32,062 nt of DNA from Chara braunii (GCA_003427395.1 BFEA01000692.1:34079-66140); one strand, 5' to 3'. Shown: positions 22,801 through 28,404, numbered from the stretch's first letter. The notes: generated from the sequence alone by a model not told the origin. Numbers and translations: made by a program.

Positions 22801-25043
22801 TGCCCTTTTCCCATGCCCTGGGTGCACACAGTCCCACACGGTACTTGCTTGACTGGACTGTGACTGACTGGGACCGGTACCGCTGACTGCATCGGTTTGC
22901 ACTGCCAACTCGATGCAGTCACACTGCCGACGTAACGCAGTTGGGCTCACCACTTGCCCACTTGCCTCTGTCCAAACGTGAGACAACTTCGAAAGGCCAC
23001 TTCCGGACTTTCCGGAAGTCTGTGGGCTTGGCCTTTCGAACACTGTAGCAGCTACGACCTTGACCTTTCATGTCTGTAGCAGCTACGACCTTGACCTTTC
23101 AGGACACCTACAGCTACAACCTCTAGGACTCACTAAGGCCTCTATCCAGCGGGTCTACAGATCGAACCCCTACAACCTACAGACCTACGACAGCCTACCG
23201 ACTGTTGCGAATACACAGGTCACGGGTTCAACTCTCGGGGTCGACATGGGTACTGTACACAGGTAAGGTAAGTACTAGGTATCGAGCCCTGGGATCTGCA
23301 GTCGCTACTGCTAACAGGTGAATACCGTTTCAATTTCCTTCATGACTGCAGTATTGGACATGAGTGCAGTATTGACTGTCATCATATGCATGAAGACAAA
23401 AACTCGCATAGGCTATTCTTTCATAATCCTCACGGCACAAGGCATGTGAACCACGCTAGCTGAATCTCAGTTGGGTCATCTCAGAGCGACATTGAGCAGG
23501 TTTCTTGGGTTTTCCCAGTCATTATTCCCTCTCTATGGGCAGATGACGATGGGGATTGATCGAGAGAAAGGGTGTTTAGCTGCTGCTGGATTTGGTCTGC
23601 AACAGCTCACCCCAGTGGTGATAACATTTCGGTACAGCGCTCTAGAGATGGTTCATATGGCAGTCTATTTTCTTCCCAGAATGGACATGGAGCCAGAACC
23701 CTAAGGTTCTGTTGTATTTGGGAAAAAAAAAAAAAAGTACTATGTAGTTGTTTTGAGAGAATCGCTACCTTCAAGCACTTATCAGCTGACCGAAGAGTCC
23801 AGCATACGGGGATGTTAGGGCCAAGGTGGTGGAGAAGATGGTCCTCACCTCACGGCAAGCGAACCGGAGCATCGGGTTGCACACATCCCGCCAATCGTAG
23901 CGCCAGGGCCTGAAGGAGGGAGGATGAGAGTCATGATGCAACATTGTGTGAATGTGCCAGAAATTGGAAGCATGTGTATCATTGTCAAACGAATCTTTGC
24001 GAACTGCAATAGCAATAGACTTCACAGAGTCAAAGTCCAAACGAGTTCAAGAACAGTATATACCAGCATTAGTCCCCGTCATTCCTTATCCGTAAAGCAC
24101 ATTAGACAAGCTACATACTCAGAGATACAGACTATCGACTGCTTCTGCATCAGATTCACTCGAAACGCTGCACTGTCATCAATCCGATGCGTCAGGGGGA
24201 ACCTTTGCATCCCACACCCAGAAGATGCAAAAAATGCTGGCAAAACGGGGGGAAATGGATGAAGCTAACCCTGTGCAAAATGCCCTCTGACAAGTCCAGC
24301 CCTGAACTGGGCTACTCCGCCCTCACAGTTCGGTTGCAGTACAGAGGATGAATTTGACCCCTGGATCAGATCCAGTGACGAATTGGACCCCTGGATCAGA
24401 TCCAGGGCTAGACCCGTCGTTTTTCCCAAGCAACAGGCCATAGTATGCAACTACTCACGACAACCCCTCTACACATTCACACACACACATCAAAAGCACG
24501 AACACACACACACACGCGGAAAAACGGTAACAAAACCATCACGAGTCAGGACGCAATATCCATAATCCTTTCCCTTCATGTGGAAGACATCAAATTCCCA
24601 TTTTTCGTATTTTGAACCTCATGGAGCTACCCTAATGCTCCAATTTAAGTAAAACAAACTAAAGAAAGTGGAGTGATCAGCTCTTGGCCTTTTTTTAAGG
24701 GAGGGAAGGAAAATCAGGCAAGTCCTCAACAACCATATTGGCCTGGTCCAATATATCTCCGAAAGCTCACCTAGTGCTTCTATCTATTCCGGGAAAGGCA
24801 CAGAATCTGCACCTGGAATGAAAATTCAAGAAATCAAGGACCAAGAGTTCATGCTAACAAAAAAAAACAAAAAAAAAAAACAGAGCCCGTGCTCATAGCC
24901 TCATGCCCCTGCAACAGACTGTCTGTACCTGGATCCAGAGGAAAGAAGAGCCCATATGGACGCAGGAATGCATTGAGCTCTATCCAGCCAATACCAGGTT
25001 CCACTGTTACGTCCATATCCTCTACACTCAGCCTCTTTATTGC
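2140..25043 (-). CDS. DLD: D-lactate dehydrogenase (cytochrome type), mitochondrial FAD-linked oxidase; seven internal exon positions, both ends outside the window
   Basis: The family oxidises D-lactate (and related D-2-hydroxyacids) to pyruvate with FAD and passes electrons to cytochrome c in mitochondria; in plants it serves methylglyoxal detoxification (family knowledge). Seen here: seven minus-strand exon positions whose ends carry GT/AG sites and whose phases match. They spell, in order, [90 protein letters not shown] and [10 protein letters not shown]. This is the C-terminal half of the FAD-binding (PCMH-type) domain and the start of the substrate/cap domain. The transit peptide, N-terminal FAD-binding region and C-terminal part with the TGEHG-type motif are not in the window. 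All joined exons stay in frame and no key residue is missing, so the gene is probably functional. Introns are packed with transposons, which is the odd feature. The identity is firm; the exact substrate preference is inferred from the family. Confidence 0.93.
2249..2960. other. Start of the 6-kb DLD intron, no gene seen
   Basis: The open frames here show no recognisable domain. The region belongs to the intron between exon f and exon g. Confidence 0.4.
2967..3102. repeat. 34-b minisatellite, four copies
   Basis: Units start at 2967, 3001, 3035 and 3069. The consensus begins ATGCAATGTAGACCAGAGG and ends GCGCCACATCATC. The last unit is the most diverged. Confidence 0.9.
3725..4020 (-). repeat. 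Tandem array of three degenerate hammerhead-like motifs
   Basis: Three units about 103-117 bases apart read on the minus strand CCCTGAT(A/G)(A/G)G, then a stem-II-like segment, then AAAACTG in units one and three. They lie at 3730-3775, 3838-3885 and 3955-4000. Unit one aligns with the intact fold at 230-344, sharing GGTGAAA and the distal TCACAG. The central GAAA is altered to AAAA or GAGA and stem II carries mismatches, so these are homologous but decayed. All units share GGATTCAAC and a CACGTGCATTC-type spacer. Confidence 0.55.
4056..4221. repeat. 18-b minisatellite, about nine copies
   Basis: The unit is TTGCCCAAAGTTACCGTC with minor variants. It grows out of the last spacer of the preceding tandem array, where GCCCAAAGTTACCGTCTTGC occurs as a single copy at about 3925. 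The same unit forms a second array at 5392-5478. Confidence 0.95.
4424..4568. repeat. 21-b minisatellite, about seven copies
   Basis: The unit is TCTGTTCGTGCAGTATGTGTG, more diverged toward the left end. It lies in the U3-like part of LTR copy B. Confidence 0.85.
4773..4778 (+). promoter_or_regulatory. TATA box of LTR-like copy B
   Basis: TATAAA lies in GC-richer surroundings inside the LTR-like repeat. The sequence immediately downstream is the part best conserved with copy A. Assignment as promoter is by position only. Confidence 0.45.
5392..5478. repeat. 18-b minisatellite, second array
   Basis: It has the same TTGCCCAAAG(T/C)TACC(G/A)TC unit as 4056-4221, about five copies. It is followed by CTTGCCCCGGATACACA, which parallels CTTGCCCCGGGTAGACA at 3942-3957. 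The two arrays may mark equivalent positions of a duplicated terminal repeat. Confidence 0.9.
5829..6037. mobile_element. Inverted-repeat (MITE-like) element
   Basis: The left arm contains ACTGCCTTTTACTTAAAATT and GAAATATGTTGCTGGCGTG. The right arm, near 5988-6037, contains the reverse complements TATTTCAATTTTAACTAAAA and GGCAGT, plus CCATGCCAAAAAG. The arms are roughly 45-50 bases with a loop of about 105. Part of the interior (TTTGATCATCCTC) recurs at about 14686-14699. No target-site duplication was identified. Confidence 0.55.
6540..8250 (+). repeat. Cluster of related repeats ending in (A)GTGGTTTAA
   Basis: The tail motif (G)GTGGTTTAA occurs at about 6788, 7022, 7205 and 8024 on the plus strand. 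Nearby blocks recur in the same order: CAGCAGTGCTTAACCACTG (about 7341, 7519, 8081 and a variant at 6613), AAGT.TGCTTCTGA-like, and GTGGATGTGCGCATTCTTT. The LINE at the right end of the window closes with GGGTGAACTGGTGGTTTAAC, so these may be short 5'-truncated copies or SINEs that share its 3' end. No ORF with a domain is present. The region lies in the DLD intron before exon g. Confidence 0.5.
8290..8364 (-). CDS. DLD: DLD exon f, second tandem copy (75 b, synonymous difference only)
   Basis: This copy has the same acceptor, donor and 25 codons as 8436-8510. The only difference I see is one synonymous Ala codon (GCG here, GCT there). Both copies keep complete splice signals and are separated by 71 bases that would form a short intron. 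Because 75 is divisible by three, skipping one copy or including both keeps the frame. Including both would insert an extra 25-residue repeat that the family does not have. Confidence 0.85.
8436..8510 (-). CDS. DLD: DLD exon f, copy 1 in transcription order (75 b)
   Basis: The acceptor is GGAGCAG|GTGGCC and the donor is ATCCAG|GTGAAT. Its 25 codons read [20 protein letters not shown] then HAGIQ, matching the family stretch after the LRLQKIP region. It starts and ends in phase 0, joining exon e (…EAST) to exon g (VSRVELL…). It sits in the downstream half of a 146-base tandem duplication. Confidence 0.95.
8543..9342. other. Intron sequence, A-rich, no gene seen
   Basis: It is low in complexity, rich in AAACAAA-type sequence, with a GAAGAAG trinucleotide run near 8949-8970. 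The long minus-strand open frame here consists of hydrophobic low-complexity codons and is not credible as a gene. Confidence 0.5.
9558..9588. repeat. (TC)n microsatellite
   Basis: A pure TC dinucleotide run of about 15 units lies within the LTR. Confidence 0.9.
9895..9903 (-). promoter_or_regulatory. TATA box in the Ty3 LTR
   Basis: The minus strand reads CTATATAAG, placed as expected for a U3 promoter between the LTR start at 10267 and the presumed R region. Confidence 0.45.
10105..10225. repeat. Tandem repeat in the LTR U3 region
   Basis: Two full units and a partial one of GGCCTGTAGGCCCTTGTTTT followed by CAGGCTTTTAGGCTGAAACG. Tandem repeats in U3 are common enhancer-like features of LTRs. 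Confidence 0.8.
10268..10284 (-). other. Polypurine tract
   Basis: The minus strand reads TTTCAAGGAGGGGGGAG just before TGTGG, the expected primer site for plus-strand synthesis next to a 3' LTR. Its position after the chromodomain ORF fits a Ty3/gypsy layout. Confidence 0.7.
10296..12490 (-). pseudogene. Ty3/gypsy (chromovirus-type) pol relic: RT, RNase H, integrase remnant, chromodomain
   Basis: In order on the minus strand: reverse transcriptase from about 12460 ([17 protein letters not shown], catalytic [19 protein letters not shown]); connection/RNase H ([46 protein letters not shown]); an integrase start (GHFGVNRTI) fused directly to its end ([28 protein letters not shown]); a GPY-like region ([24 protein letters not shown]); and a chromodomain-like C terminus ([19 protein letters not shown]). 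Gag, protease and the 5' part of RT are absent. Breaks seen: TAA before ELEYLGH, a frameshift near 11850 in RNase H, TGA at a Trp position before HPVEYF, loss of the integrase core with two of its three acidic residues, TAA in HP*TD, and TGA in the chromodomain before ISGADL. The element is dead. Confidence 0.92.
12496..12765. mobile_element. MITE with CTAGGCTACCAG terminal inverted repeats and 8-b target duplication
   Basis: The termini are CTAGGCTACCAG (12496-12507) and its exact reverse complement CTGGTAGCCTAG (12754-12765). Flanks are GTTCATAG (12488-12495) and ATTCATAG (12766-12773), a 7/8 match that suggests an 8-base target-site duplication as in hAT elements. The interior has a perfect palindrome TTGCCCGGCCGGGCAA (12524-12539) and the GATGTGACC…GGCAAAAGT block shared with copies at about 1.6 and 15.1 kb. 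The RT of the Ty3 relic ends where this element begins. Confidence 0.75.
12774..13560. other. Intron sequence with a (TTG)n run and poly-G; no gene seen
   Basis: A GTT/TTG trinucleotide repeat occupies about 13014-13070 and is followed by a G run to about 13099. The rest shows no recognisable coding or repeat signal. Confidence 0.5.
13568..13670 (-). pseudogene. U6 snRNA-derived sequence 1
   Basis: The minus strand contains GAGCATGGCCCCTGTGCAAG then GATGACACACACATATTGAG and GTCCAAAACTTTT. These are near-exact matches to the U6 core (AGCATGGCCCCTGCGCAAGG, GATGACACGCACAAAT) and its 3' end. The 5' half, including the ACAGAGA box, is diverged. No convincing upstream USE/TATA promoter arrangement was found, so this is called a pseudogene. 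Confidence 0.8.
13836..13932 (-). CDS. DLD: DLD exon e (97 b), SEGTLG motif
   Basis: The acceptor is GCATGCAG|GTACGAC and the donor is TCAACG|GTAAAT. It encodes (G)[19 protein letters not shown] followed by [13 protein letters not shown]. GSEGTLGxIT is the diagnostic FAD-contact motif of VAO/PCMH-family oxidases. The sequence just upstream, including the acceptor and the first exon bases, is duplicated 51 bases away, giving a second candidate 3' splice site. Confidence 0.96.
13926..14027. repeat. 51-b tandem duplication carrying the exon e 3' splice site
   Basis: GTCGTACCTGCATGCA begins at 13926 and again at 13977, each followed by CTTCATCACAGTCAAGATCA. In the gene's orientation both units contain GCATGCAG|GTACGAC, the acceptor and the first bases of exon e. 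Confidence 0.9.
14057..14850. repeat. Repeat-derived intron sequence with hairpins
   Basis: It contains a perfect 13-base inverted repeat GCAGATAGGAGTG / CACTCCTATCTGC (14256-14268 and 14283-14295), several GTAACC(A)-type motifs, and blocks shared with 5860-5990 (ATTGAGCTTC, TTTGATCATCCTC, AAAATTTGGCC-like). No gene was recognised. Confidence 0.45.
15030..15290 (+). mobile_element. MITE-like repeat, copy 3
   Basis: It shares GTGAGGAATTCTGATGTGAC, CAGGCAAAAGTTGTTT, a T-rich stretch, GCGCTGGGGCTGCC and GCCCGG-rich ends with the other two copies. A GTCCGGCCGGGCACCCGGGC block at 14852-14871 may be the left end of the same element, with foreign sequence between. Confidence 0.6.
15365..15470. repeat. 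Array of TAACCACTGGTTACTTTCAG units
   Basis: Four imperfect units of (G)TAACCACTGGTTACTTTCAGT. One contains the perfect 15-base palindrome GTAACCACTGGTTAC (15444-15458). Related GTAACCA motifs lie at 14085-14200 and 14484-14525. Confidence 0.7.
15546..15851 (-). other. Unassigned open reading frames, coding potential doubtful
   Basis: Two overlapping minus-strand frames of about 92 and 102 codons are open. One contains [20 protein letters not shown], with a cysteine/tryptophan-rich composition. I do not recognise the family. It lies inside a DLD intron and has no start context or splice context I can defend. It could be a fragment of an unrelated retrotransposed gene or chance. Confidence 0.2.
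16208..16293 (+). pseudogene. U6 snRNA-derived sequence 2 (plus)
   Basis: GGGACATCTTCTAAGATTCG, AGAGAAAGCTAGCATGGGCC and CTGCACATGCAAACACAAAG follow plant U6 in order (GGGACATCCGATAAAATTGG, AGAGAAGATTAGCATGGCCC, CTGCGCAAGG…). It is diverged in several places, so a pseudogene is likely. Confidence 0.65.
16319..16392 (-). pseudogene. U6 snRNA-derived sequence 3 (minus), ACAGAGA region deleted
   Basis: The minus strand reads GGGACATCCGTTAAAACTGA, AATGATACAT, TGGCCCCTTTGTCAAAGATA and ACACACACAAATCAAGGAAC. This matches plant U6 except that the segment between GATACA and the TGGCCCC block, which holds the ACAGAGA box, is missing. It lies tail-to-tail with the plus-strand copy 25 bases away. Confidence 0.75.
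16760..16807. repeat. (TG)n microsatellite at the gap edge
   Basis: A TG dinucleotide run is interrupted once by TTTG and cut off by the N gap. Confidence 0.95.
16808..17562. other. Assembly gap (755 N)
   Basis: A run of Ns lies in the intron between DLD exons d and e. All exons expected here are accounted for, so no coding sequence of DLD need be missing. Confidence 1.
17563..17625. repeat. C-rich CCCAAC/CCAAAC repeat
   Basis: Irregular CCCAACC, CCCAAACC and CCAACC units adjoin the gap. They differ from the plant telomere unit CCCTAAA by lacking T, so they are treated as a simple repeat. Confidence 0.8.
17968..18029 (-). CDS. DLD: DLD exon d (62 b)
   Basis: The acceptor is TGGCAG|GCAGTC and the donor is TCTGCTGG|GTAAGC. 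It encodes [20 protein letters not shown] plus two bases of a Gly codon completed by exon e. RARKSxAG is the conserved sequence before the YDLT motif. The acceptor could instead be the next AG three bases inward, which would remove one residue. Confidence 0.92.
18030..18745. other. DLD intron between exons c and d, no gene seen
   Basis: This is the shortest complete intron here apart from the one within the exon f duplication. It contains a G-rich run near 18110-18135 and an AAAAG-rich run near 18305-18332. No further element was recognised. Confidence 0.6.
18746..18782 (-). CDS. DLD: DLD exon c (37 b micro-exon)
   Basis: The acceptor is TGTCATAG|GTATGG and the donor is ATCAAG|GTATGG. It encodes (R)[12 protein letters not shown], the conserved motif following the SGSLAVR block. 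At 37 bases it would be missed by any ORF scan. It is placed by the invariant YGTMRDNV motif and by exact phase compatibility with both neighbours. Confidence 0.93.
18979..19750. repeat. About 308-b tandem repeat, roughly 2.3 copies
   Basis: The block GAAGCAGCTTTAGTAGTCCT … GTTGAGACATTCCA ends copies near 19198 and 19506. GTTGAAAATTGAAATCCCTT starts near 19252 and 19568. A third, diverged copy covers the left part. Minus-strand frames starting MSQLKC arise from the repeat twice and are not a gene. Confidence 0.9.
20030..20330 (-). other. RING-finger-like ORF fragment in a DLD intron
   Basis: A 101-codon minus-strand frame contains CPIC, then 21 residues, then [10 protein letters not shown], six residues, CSNC (about 20279-20145). 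The spacing C-x2-C-x21-C-x2-H-x2-C-x2-C-x6-C-x2-C fits the C3HC4 RING pattern, and [10 protein letters not shown] resembles the (P)CRHxxxCxxC half of such domains. The expected proline in the last CPxC is missing. It may be the remnant of a captured or retrotransposed ubiquitin-ligase exon, or chance. No promoter or splice partners were identified. Confidence 0.35.
20480..20565. repeat. 43-b direct repeat, two copies
   Basis: TCATTCATCACACGGACTGG followed by ACAC(A/G)AATTCAACACAC occurs at 20480 and 20523. Confidence 0.9.
21128..22066 (-). mobile_element. LTR-like repeat L1 (left member of a direct pair)
   Basis: It aligns throughout with 22350-23332. Shared blocks are AAGCTCAGAGATAT, GGCTATGG, ACACACTC-rich sequence, GCGCTGCCTCTTGATTTATA, GGGTGCACACAGTCCCAC, GGCCACTTCC, TGACCTT(G)ACCTTT and ATCGAGC(T/C)CTGGGA. 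On the minus strand it begins TGAAACGG. The promoter-like TATAAATC lies at 21589-21582. Similarity to its partner is clearly below that of a recent insertion. Confidence 0.6.
22064..22315 (-). CDS. 83-codon ORF between two LTR-like repeats, function unknown
   Basis: It starts [20 protein letters not shown] about 35 bases inside the right-hand LTR and ends on a TGA that is the first triplet (TGAAACGG) of the left-hand LTR. The protein is hydrophilic and contains [17 protein letters not shown] and [12 protein letters not shown]. It could be the N-terminal stub of a gag-like protein left after internal deletion, which its position after a presumed 5' LTR supports. I do not recognise a domain. 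Confidence 0.3.
   Translation of the reverse strand: MPSALIKGQVGLTLLALQTELRRRGFPEEYFEGRVRQFSEAKNCEWDNWVQVLCKGQTGPGGHMHPVSEGSQKDRTTEPTQRT
22350..23332 (-). mobile_element. LTR-like repeat L2 (right member of a direct pair)
   Basis: It is the partner of 21128-22066, in the same orientation, and starts TGAAACGGTATTCACC on the minus strand. A clear promoter motif TATATAAATC lies on the minus strand at 22781-22772. No tRNA primer-binding site was identified next to its inner end. Confidence 0.6.
23333..23848. other. Intron sequence, no gene seen
   Basis: Open frames show no domain. A short A run is present at about 23723-23737. Confidence 0.5.
23849..23909 (-). CDS. DLD: DLD exon b (61 b), glycine-rich FAD-binding motif
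   Basis: The acceptor is CTCCTTCAG|GCCCTGG and the donor is GCCGTGAG|GTGAGG. In phase with exon a it reads [20 protein letters not shown] and ends with two bases of an Arg codon completed by exon c. The ATIGGMCAT block is a hallmark of the family's pyrophosphate-binding region. The stretch also shows as an open frame on the minus strand, but in a different frame from the true one. Confidence 0.95.
23910..24928. other. DLD intron between exons a and b
   Basis: Contains a 30-base direct repeat at 24351-24410 with an internal palindrome and a CA-rich run (about 24476-24520). No gene was seen. Confidence 0.6.
24929..25043 (-). CDS. DLD: DLD exon a (115 b), FAD-binding segment ending ...FFPLDPG
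   Basis: The acceptor is TTTTGCAG|GCAATAAAG and the donor is GATCCAG|GTACAG. The exon encodes 38 residues plus one base, including [17 protein letters not shown] and [10 protein letters not shown]. The motif VEPG(I/V)xW followed by FPLDPG is highly conserved in the FAD-binding fold of D-lactate and glycolate oxidases. The last base plus the first two of the next exon make the Gly of LDPG. No upstream exon is visible between here and the LINE at 25.4 kb, so the preceding exon lies to the right of the window. Confidence 0.95.
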
Positions 25044-25206
25044 CTGCAAAAGAAGCACAACAAACAAGAATCCTAGCACAACGTTCAGAATGTCGTGATG
25101 CTCAATGTTCAGAACGCAACCTGTGTAACACATAAGGGACGCTGGAGTGCCTGGAGATGCTGAACCCATTTTCCAGCTTATGTATAGTCATAGAGAAGCG
25201 CCTGTT

Positions 25207-25330
25207 GAAACGTAGGCAGAGGGGGAGATAAGGACAAGAAAGAGGGGCTGTGACAATACTTCACTTGGAGTTCCATTGTCCGGGTTACTCTATGGGATGC
25301 TGGACTGACTTTCCAACAGTTGCGGTGTCG
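25207..25330 (-). repeat. Degenerate second copy of the hammerhead repeat family
   Basis: On the minus strand TGGAACTCCAAGTGAAGTAT aligns with the stem II/core region TGAAACTCCGACGAAACAGT at 230-250. It is followed by the same TTGTCACAGCCCCTC and CTGCCTACG flanks. Upstream, AACTGTTGG resembles a stem III strand with a cleavable GUU site. CUGAUGA is not preserved, so no catalytic activity is expected. Confidence 0.5.
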
Positions 25331-25424
25331 GAGCAAAAACCCTTACAAGGTTATCTGCTCAGTGTTTTTTAATCTCGGATGCTATCCGACAGTTCATAGA
25401 TTTTTTTAGAGTTAAACCACCAGT

Positions 25425-26500
25425 TCACCCATACCTGTTTTGAATATCCCAAAGATGCATTTTGCCAAGCCTGAATAATATCTCCCTTGCCTCCTGTATA
25501 TGCATTGTACTCCCTTCAATAGTAATTTGACGCCTCTTCTTCCAAATAGTCCACAGGCTATATTGTTGTATCAATTGAAACATAAGCTTCTCGAACGACT
25601 TCCACTGCCTCGGGATGTGGATCCCCAACAAGAAGGCAATTTTAGTGTCTAAGCATGGAATCTTCGAGATCTGACCCCATATACTCCTGGCTTCTTCCCA
25701 AATGATGTCTGCTCCCGTACATTCCAACAGGCAGTGCTGCATTGATTCTGACATGCCGCCCTGACCCACTCTACACTGTGCATTCGCTGGGTCCCTCCTT
25801 GACCGTCTCCTTCTCTCATTTAACCATTCATTGACCGGCAGAGCCACATGGGCTATTAGCCACTGCATGCCTCTGACTTTTCCCAAGCGGACTGCGTTAA
25901 TCGCCTGCCAAGGGAACGTAGATAGTTGTCCCGGTGGTATCCCCACCCTCTTTTCCCACCTCTTCAATAGTTGAGGCGTGAGAGAAAAGGATCTTCTTCT
26001 CAACCTATATCCTATCCTAGTGGTGTAATGCAGGATATTAATTCTCTTTTCTGTTCCCATAGAGCCACTTCTGATCTCCCATGCCCATTCCCCCGGGTCG
26101 ACTTCCAGATCATCCAGTGGAGTATTTGGACAGAAAACTGTGAATTCGTCTGCCTCAACTACTCTTACCTTTCGCAAATGACTTTTGAGAATGGTTATAG
26201 GCACTTTGGAGTTCTTAGCTAGTAAAGAGGTGGTGGCTCCTTGATGCATGACAGTATATTTGTCTGCCTGAAGCCATTCCGGCCTTGCAGGCTCCTGATC
26301 CCATATTCTGAAGACTTCTGTTGGGTCACTTTCATCTTGCCATGTGGCCCAGTCCCCTAGCCCCCACTGTGCTTCCCTTCTCAGAAGATCCCCCCACCTT
26401 TGTGGAATGGCTGTTAGGACTATTTCCAGATTCTCCGACAGCCTGTGACAACCCCTTAATTGCTCCCTTAGCTCTTTTGTTGTTTTCCACCTATTTTCCC
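25425..26500 (-). pseudogene. LINE ORF2 C terminus with zinc-binding (zf-RVT-like) region
   Basis: This is the same coding sequence as the RT, continued after a frameshift at about 26490. The correct frame is already open through ELREQLRGCHRLSENLEIVL before the first Met at 26249. The region RVGQGGMSESMQHCLLECTG preceded by DPANAQC fits the C…C/H…HxxxxC zinc-binding domain found after RT in plant LINEs. It ends at a TGA (25425-25427) only about 20 bases before the element's tail. Confidence 0.85.
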
Positions 26501-28006
26501 CTGCGCATCCCTAATACTTGAGTTACAAAATAATGACTGTCTCAAAACTTCTTCTCTTGTGTGAGGCTCACTGACCCTGGCCGGGAAGATTTCCTTCCAT
26601 AGTTTCATTAGTTGAGCCCAATATGATGCCTTCCTTACTCCTTCGTCATTATCACCCCTGTCATTAACTTCTGAAACCCCTTTGGCCCATGTGCTACACA
26701 TGACCCAGAACTGGCCCGACATATTCAAAGGGGTTCTATATTTAGCCAATTTCCTAATCTGATAGAGCGCTAGGGACGTCCAAGGCAAGTTATGGTGGGT
26801 AATCAACTTAATTACCCATTTCGTCTGAAGTGCTTTGAGTTGGTGATCCGGGTCTAAAATCCCCGGTCCTCCCTGCTGCTTCGGTCTAGTAGCATGTTTC
26901 CATGCCACCTTGGATATGAAGTGTACAAACATTGCATTAGATGTCCATAAGTAGGCCGCTGCCCTTCTTCTCAGCAATGTTAACGTGGTATTTGGCGGGG
27001 TCCAAATTGACCCTGCATACCAGATCAAAGAAAAGATAGATGCATTTAATATGAGTGCCCTCCCAAATATAGAAGTGTAGACATTCGACCAAGCCCCCAA
27101 CTTAGTCAGGATGTTAGCCATTAGATCTGCCGCCTTGGAGTGATGTGTACCTGCCTCTGTAATTTTTACTCCTAGATATCTAATAGGGGTTTGTGGAGAC
27201 GTCCAATGTAGACCCTCCGGGCATTCATCCGGGAGATGACTCGCTTGCCCTTGTTCTCCCAACCACCAACCCTCCGTTTTCCACCAGTTTATTTTCATTT
27301 CTAACGCTAATTGAAAAGCCTCCATTGCTCTTATTAATGCTTGAAATGATGAGTCCGATGCTCTAATGAGCACTGATAGATCGTCAGCAAACATCATAAT
27401 TGTGGGAAGGTGAACGGTGTGTCCTTGTTGATCCTGTTCTGCCACCAGTCTTTGAATTGAAGGATCCTTACGCAAGAAGGAAGCAATCGCCTCCATTATG
27501 AACAGGAATATCGGCGCCGCTAACGGGTCCCCTTGCCTAACTGATCTCGACATTCTATAGGCTGCTGACAAATAACCATTAACTTGCACTTGGCCGTGCG
27601 CATTGTTATATAAAACCCTAATCCTTTTCCTAAAATTTGGACCCACTCCCATCTTTTCCATGCATTGCTGCAGAAAGGGCCAGCTGACCTGGTCATAAGC
27701 CTTCTCAAAGTCGAAGAACAGTATTGCGGCATTAATACGCTCGTCTCTTATATACCTTACTATTTCGGTTAGCGTCATGACATTGTCTAAGATGAACCTT
27801 CTCGGTATAAATCCTATCTGGTCCATATGAAAGCAACTCGCTGTGAGAGGAGTGAGTCTGTTTACTAATGCTTTGGCTATTATCTTATGCGTTAGTGTTA
27901 GCAACGTAATCGACCTATAATTCCGAATGTCTGAAGGGTTCCCTTTCTTGTATAACAGCGTCACAACTCCCGTTGCCGGATCCTGTCCTAATACCTCGTC
28001 CCCCAT
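26468..28006 (-). pseudogene. LINE reverse transcriptase, catalytic motifs intact
   Basis: An open frame of about 512 codons carries the non-LTR RT motifs in order: TLLYKKGNPSDIRNYRSITL (canonical NYRPI with Ser for Pro), DQIGFIPRRFILDNV, FFDFEKAYDQVSW (first catalytic Asp), RSVRQGDPLAAPIF, MFADDLSVL (FADD, the other two Asp), and RYLGVKI. The enzyme would prime reverse transcription at nicked target DNA (family knowledge). The N-terminal edge of RT is lost by the deletion at about 28000. Near 26490 a single frameshift moves the coding sequence into the frame that continues to 25425. Confidence 0.95.
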
Positions 28007-28404
28007 CTTCCCTCTACTTCGTCCACTGCAGTGCTAATTACTCTAATTTTTCCTACTGCTCGCGATCTATTATTCTGTAAAATGACCACTCCTGTTGAGT
28101 GTGATCTGGCCGCAGGTGCCCACCAAGCGTCCTTTACTCTCTGGAACTTTTGTATAATCTTGCTCTGAATTTGCTGATGCTCCTGAGTTTCTGAGAGGTG
28201 CGTTTCTTGAAAATAGATAAAGTCCGGCGGGGATGAACCAAACCAGTCTGTATATTTTGTGACATTATGCCACTTATCCTGGTTTTCCAATATTCCCACC
28301 ATTCCATTTACGTTCCACGACATGATACTTAACTCCGAAAGAGTATGGCCTGCCTGATCCTTCCTTGCCTTCTTTACCAACCTCCCTGCTCTCCCCTCCG
28401 CCAT
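27988..28404 (-). pseudogene. LINE ORF2, N-terminal half of the APE-type endonuclease
   Basis: It starts MAEGRAGRLVKKARKDQ 48 bases after ORF1 ends and in the same frame. The endonuclease signatures are SIMSWNVNGM (metal-binding Asn of SWNxxG) and FIYFQETHLSE (the catalytic Glu of QET). The domain stops after VDEVEGRWG, about residue 133. The second half, with the expected SDHxP motif, is gone. The change of frame into the RT ORF at about 28000 marks a deletion junction. Confidence 0.88.

Noticed and set aside
23205-23245. tRNA-like T-arm (CACGGGTTCAACTCTCG) in the LTR-like repeat L2
   Set aside because: No matching D-arm, anticodon arm or acceptor stem can be found around it, and L1 does not preserve it.
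24880-24928. GHEAM in the minus-strand frame after DLD exon a, resembling the downstream DLD motif PGHEAM
   Set aside because: It lies directly after a strong splice donor, in the wrong place in the protein, and is followed by a poly-Phe artefact. Coincidence is more likely than coding.
25130-25160. TAAGGGACGCTGG shared with the SINE body at about 2057
   Set aside because: Only about 13 bases match clearly, with no tail or target duplication. That is too little to call a SINE copy.
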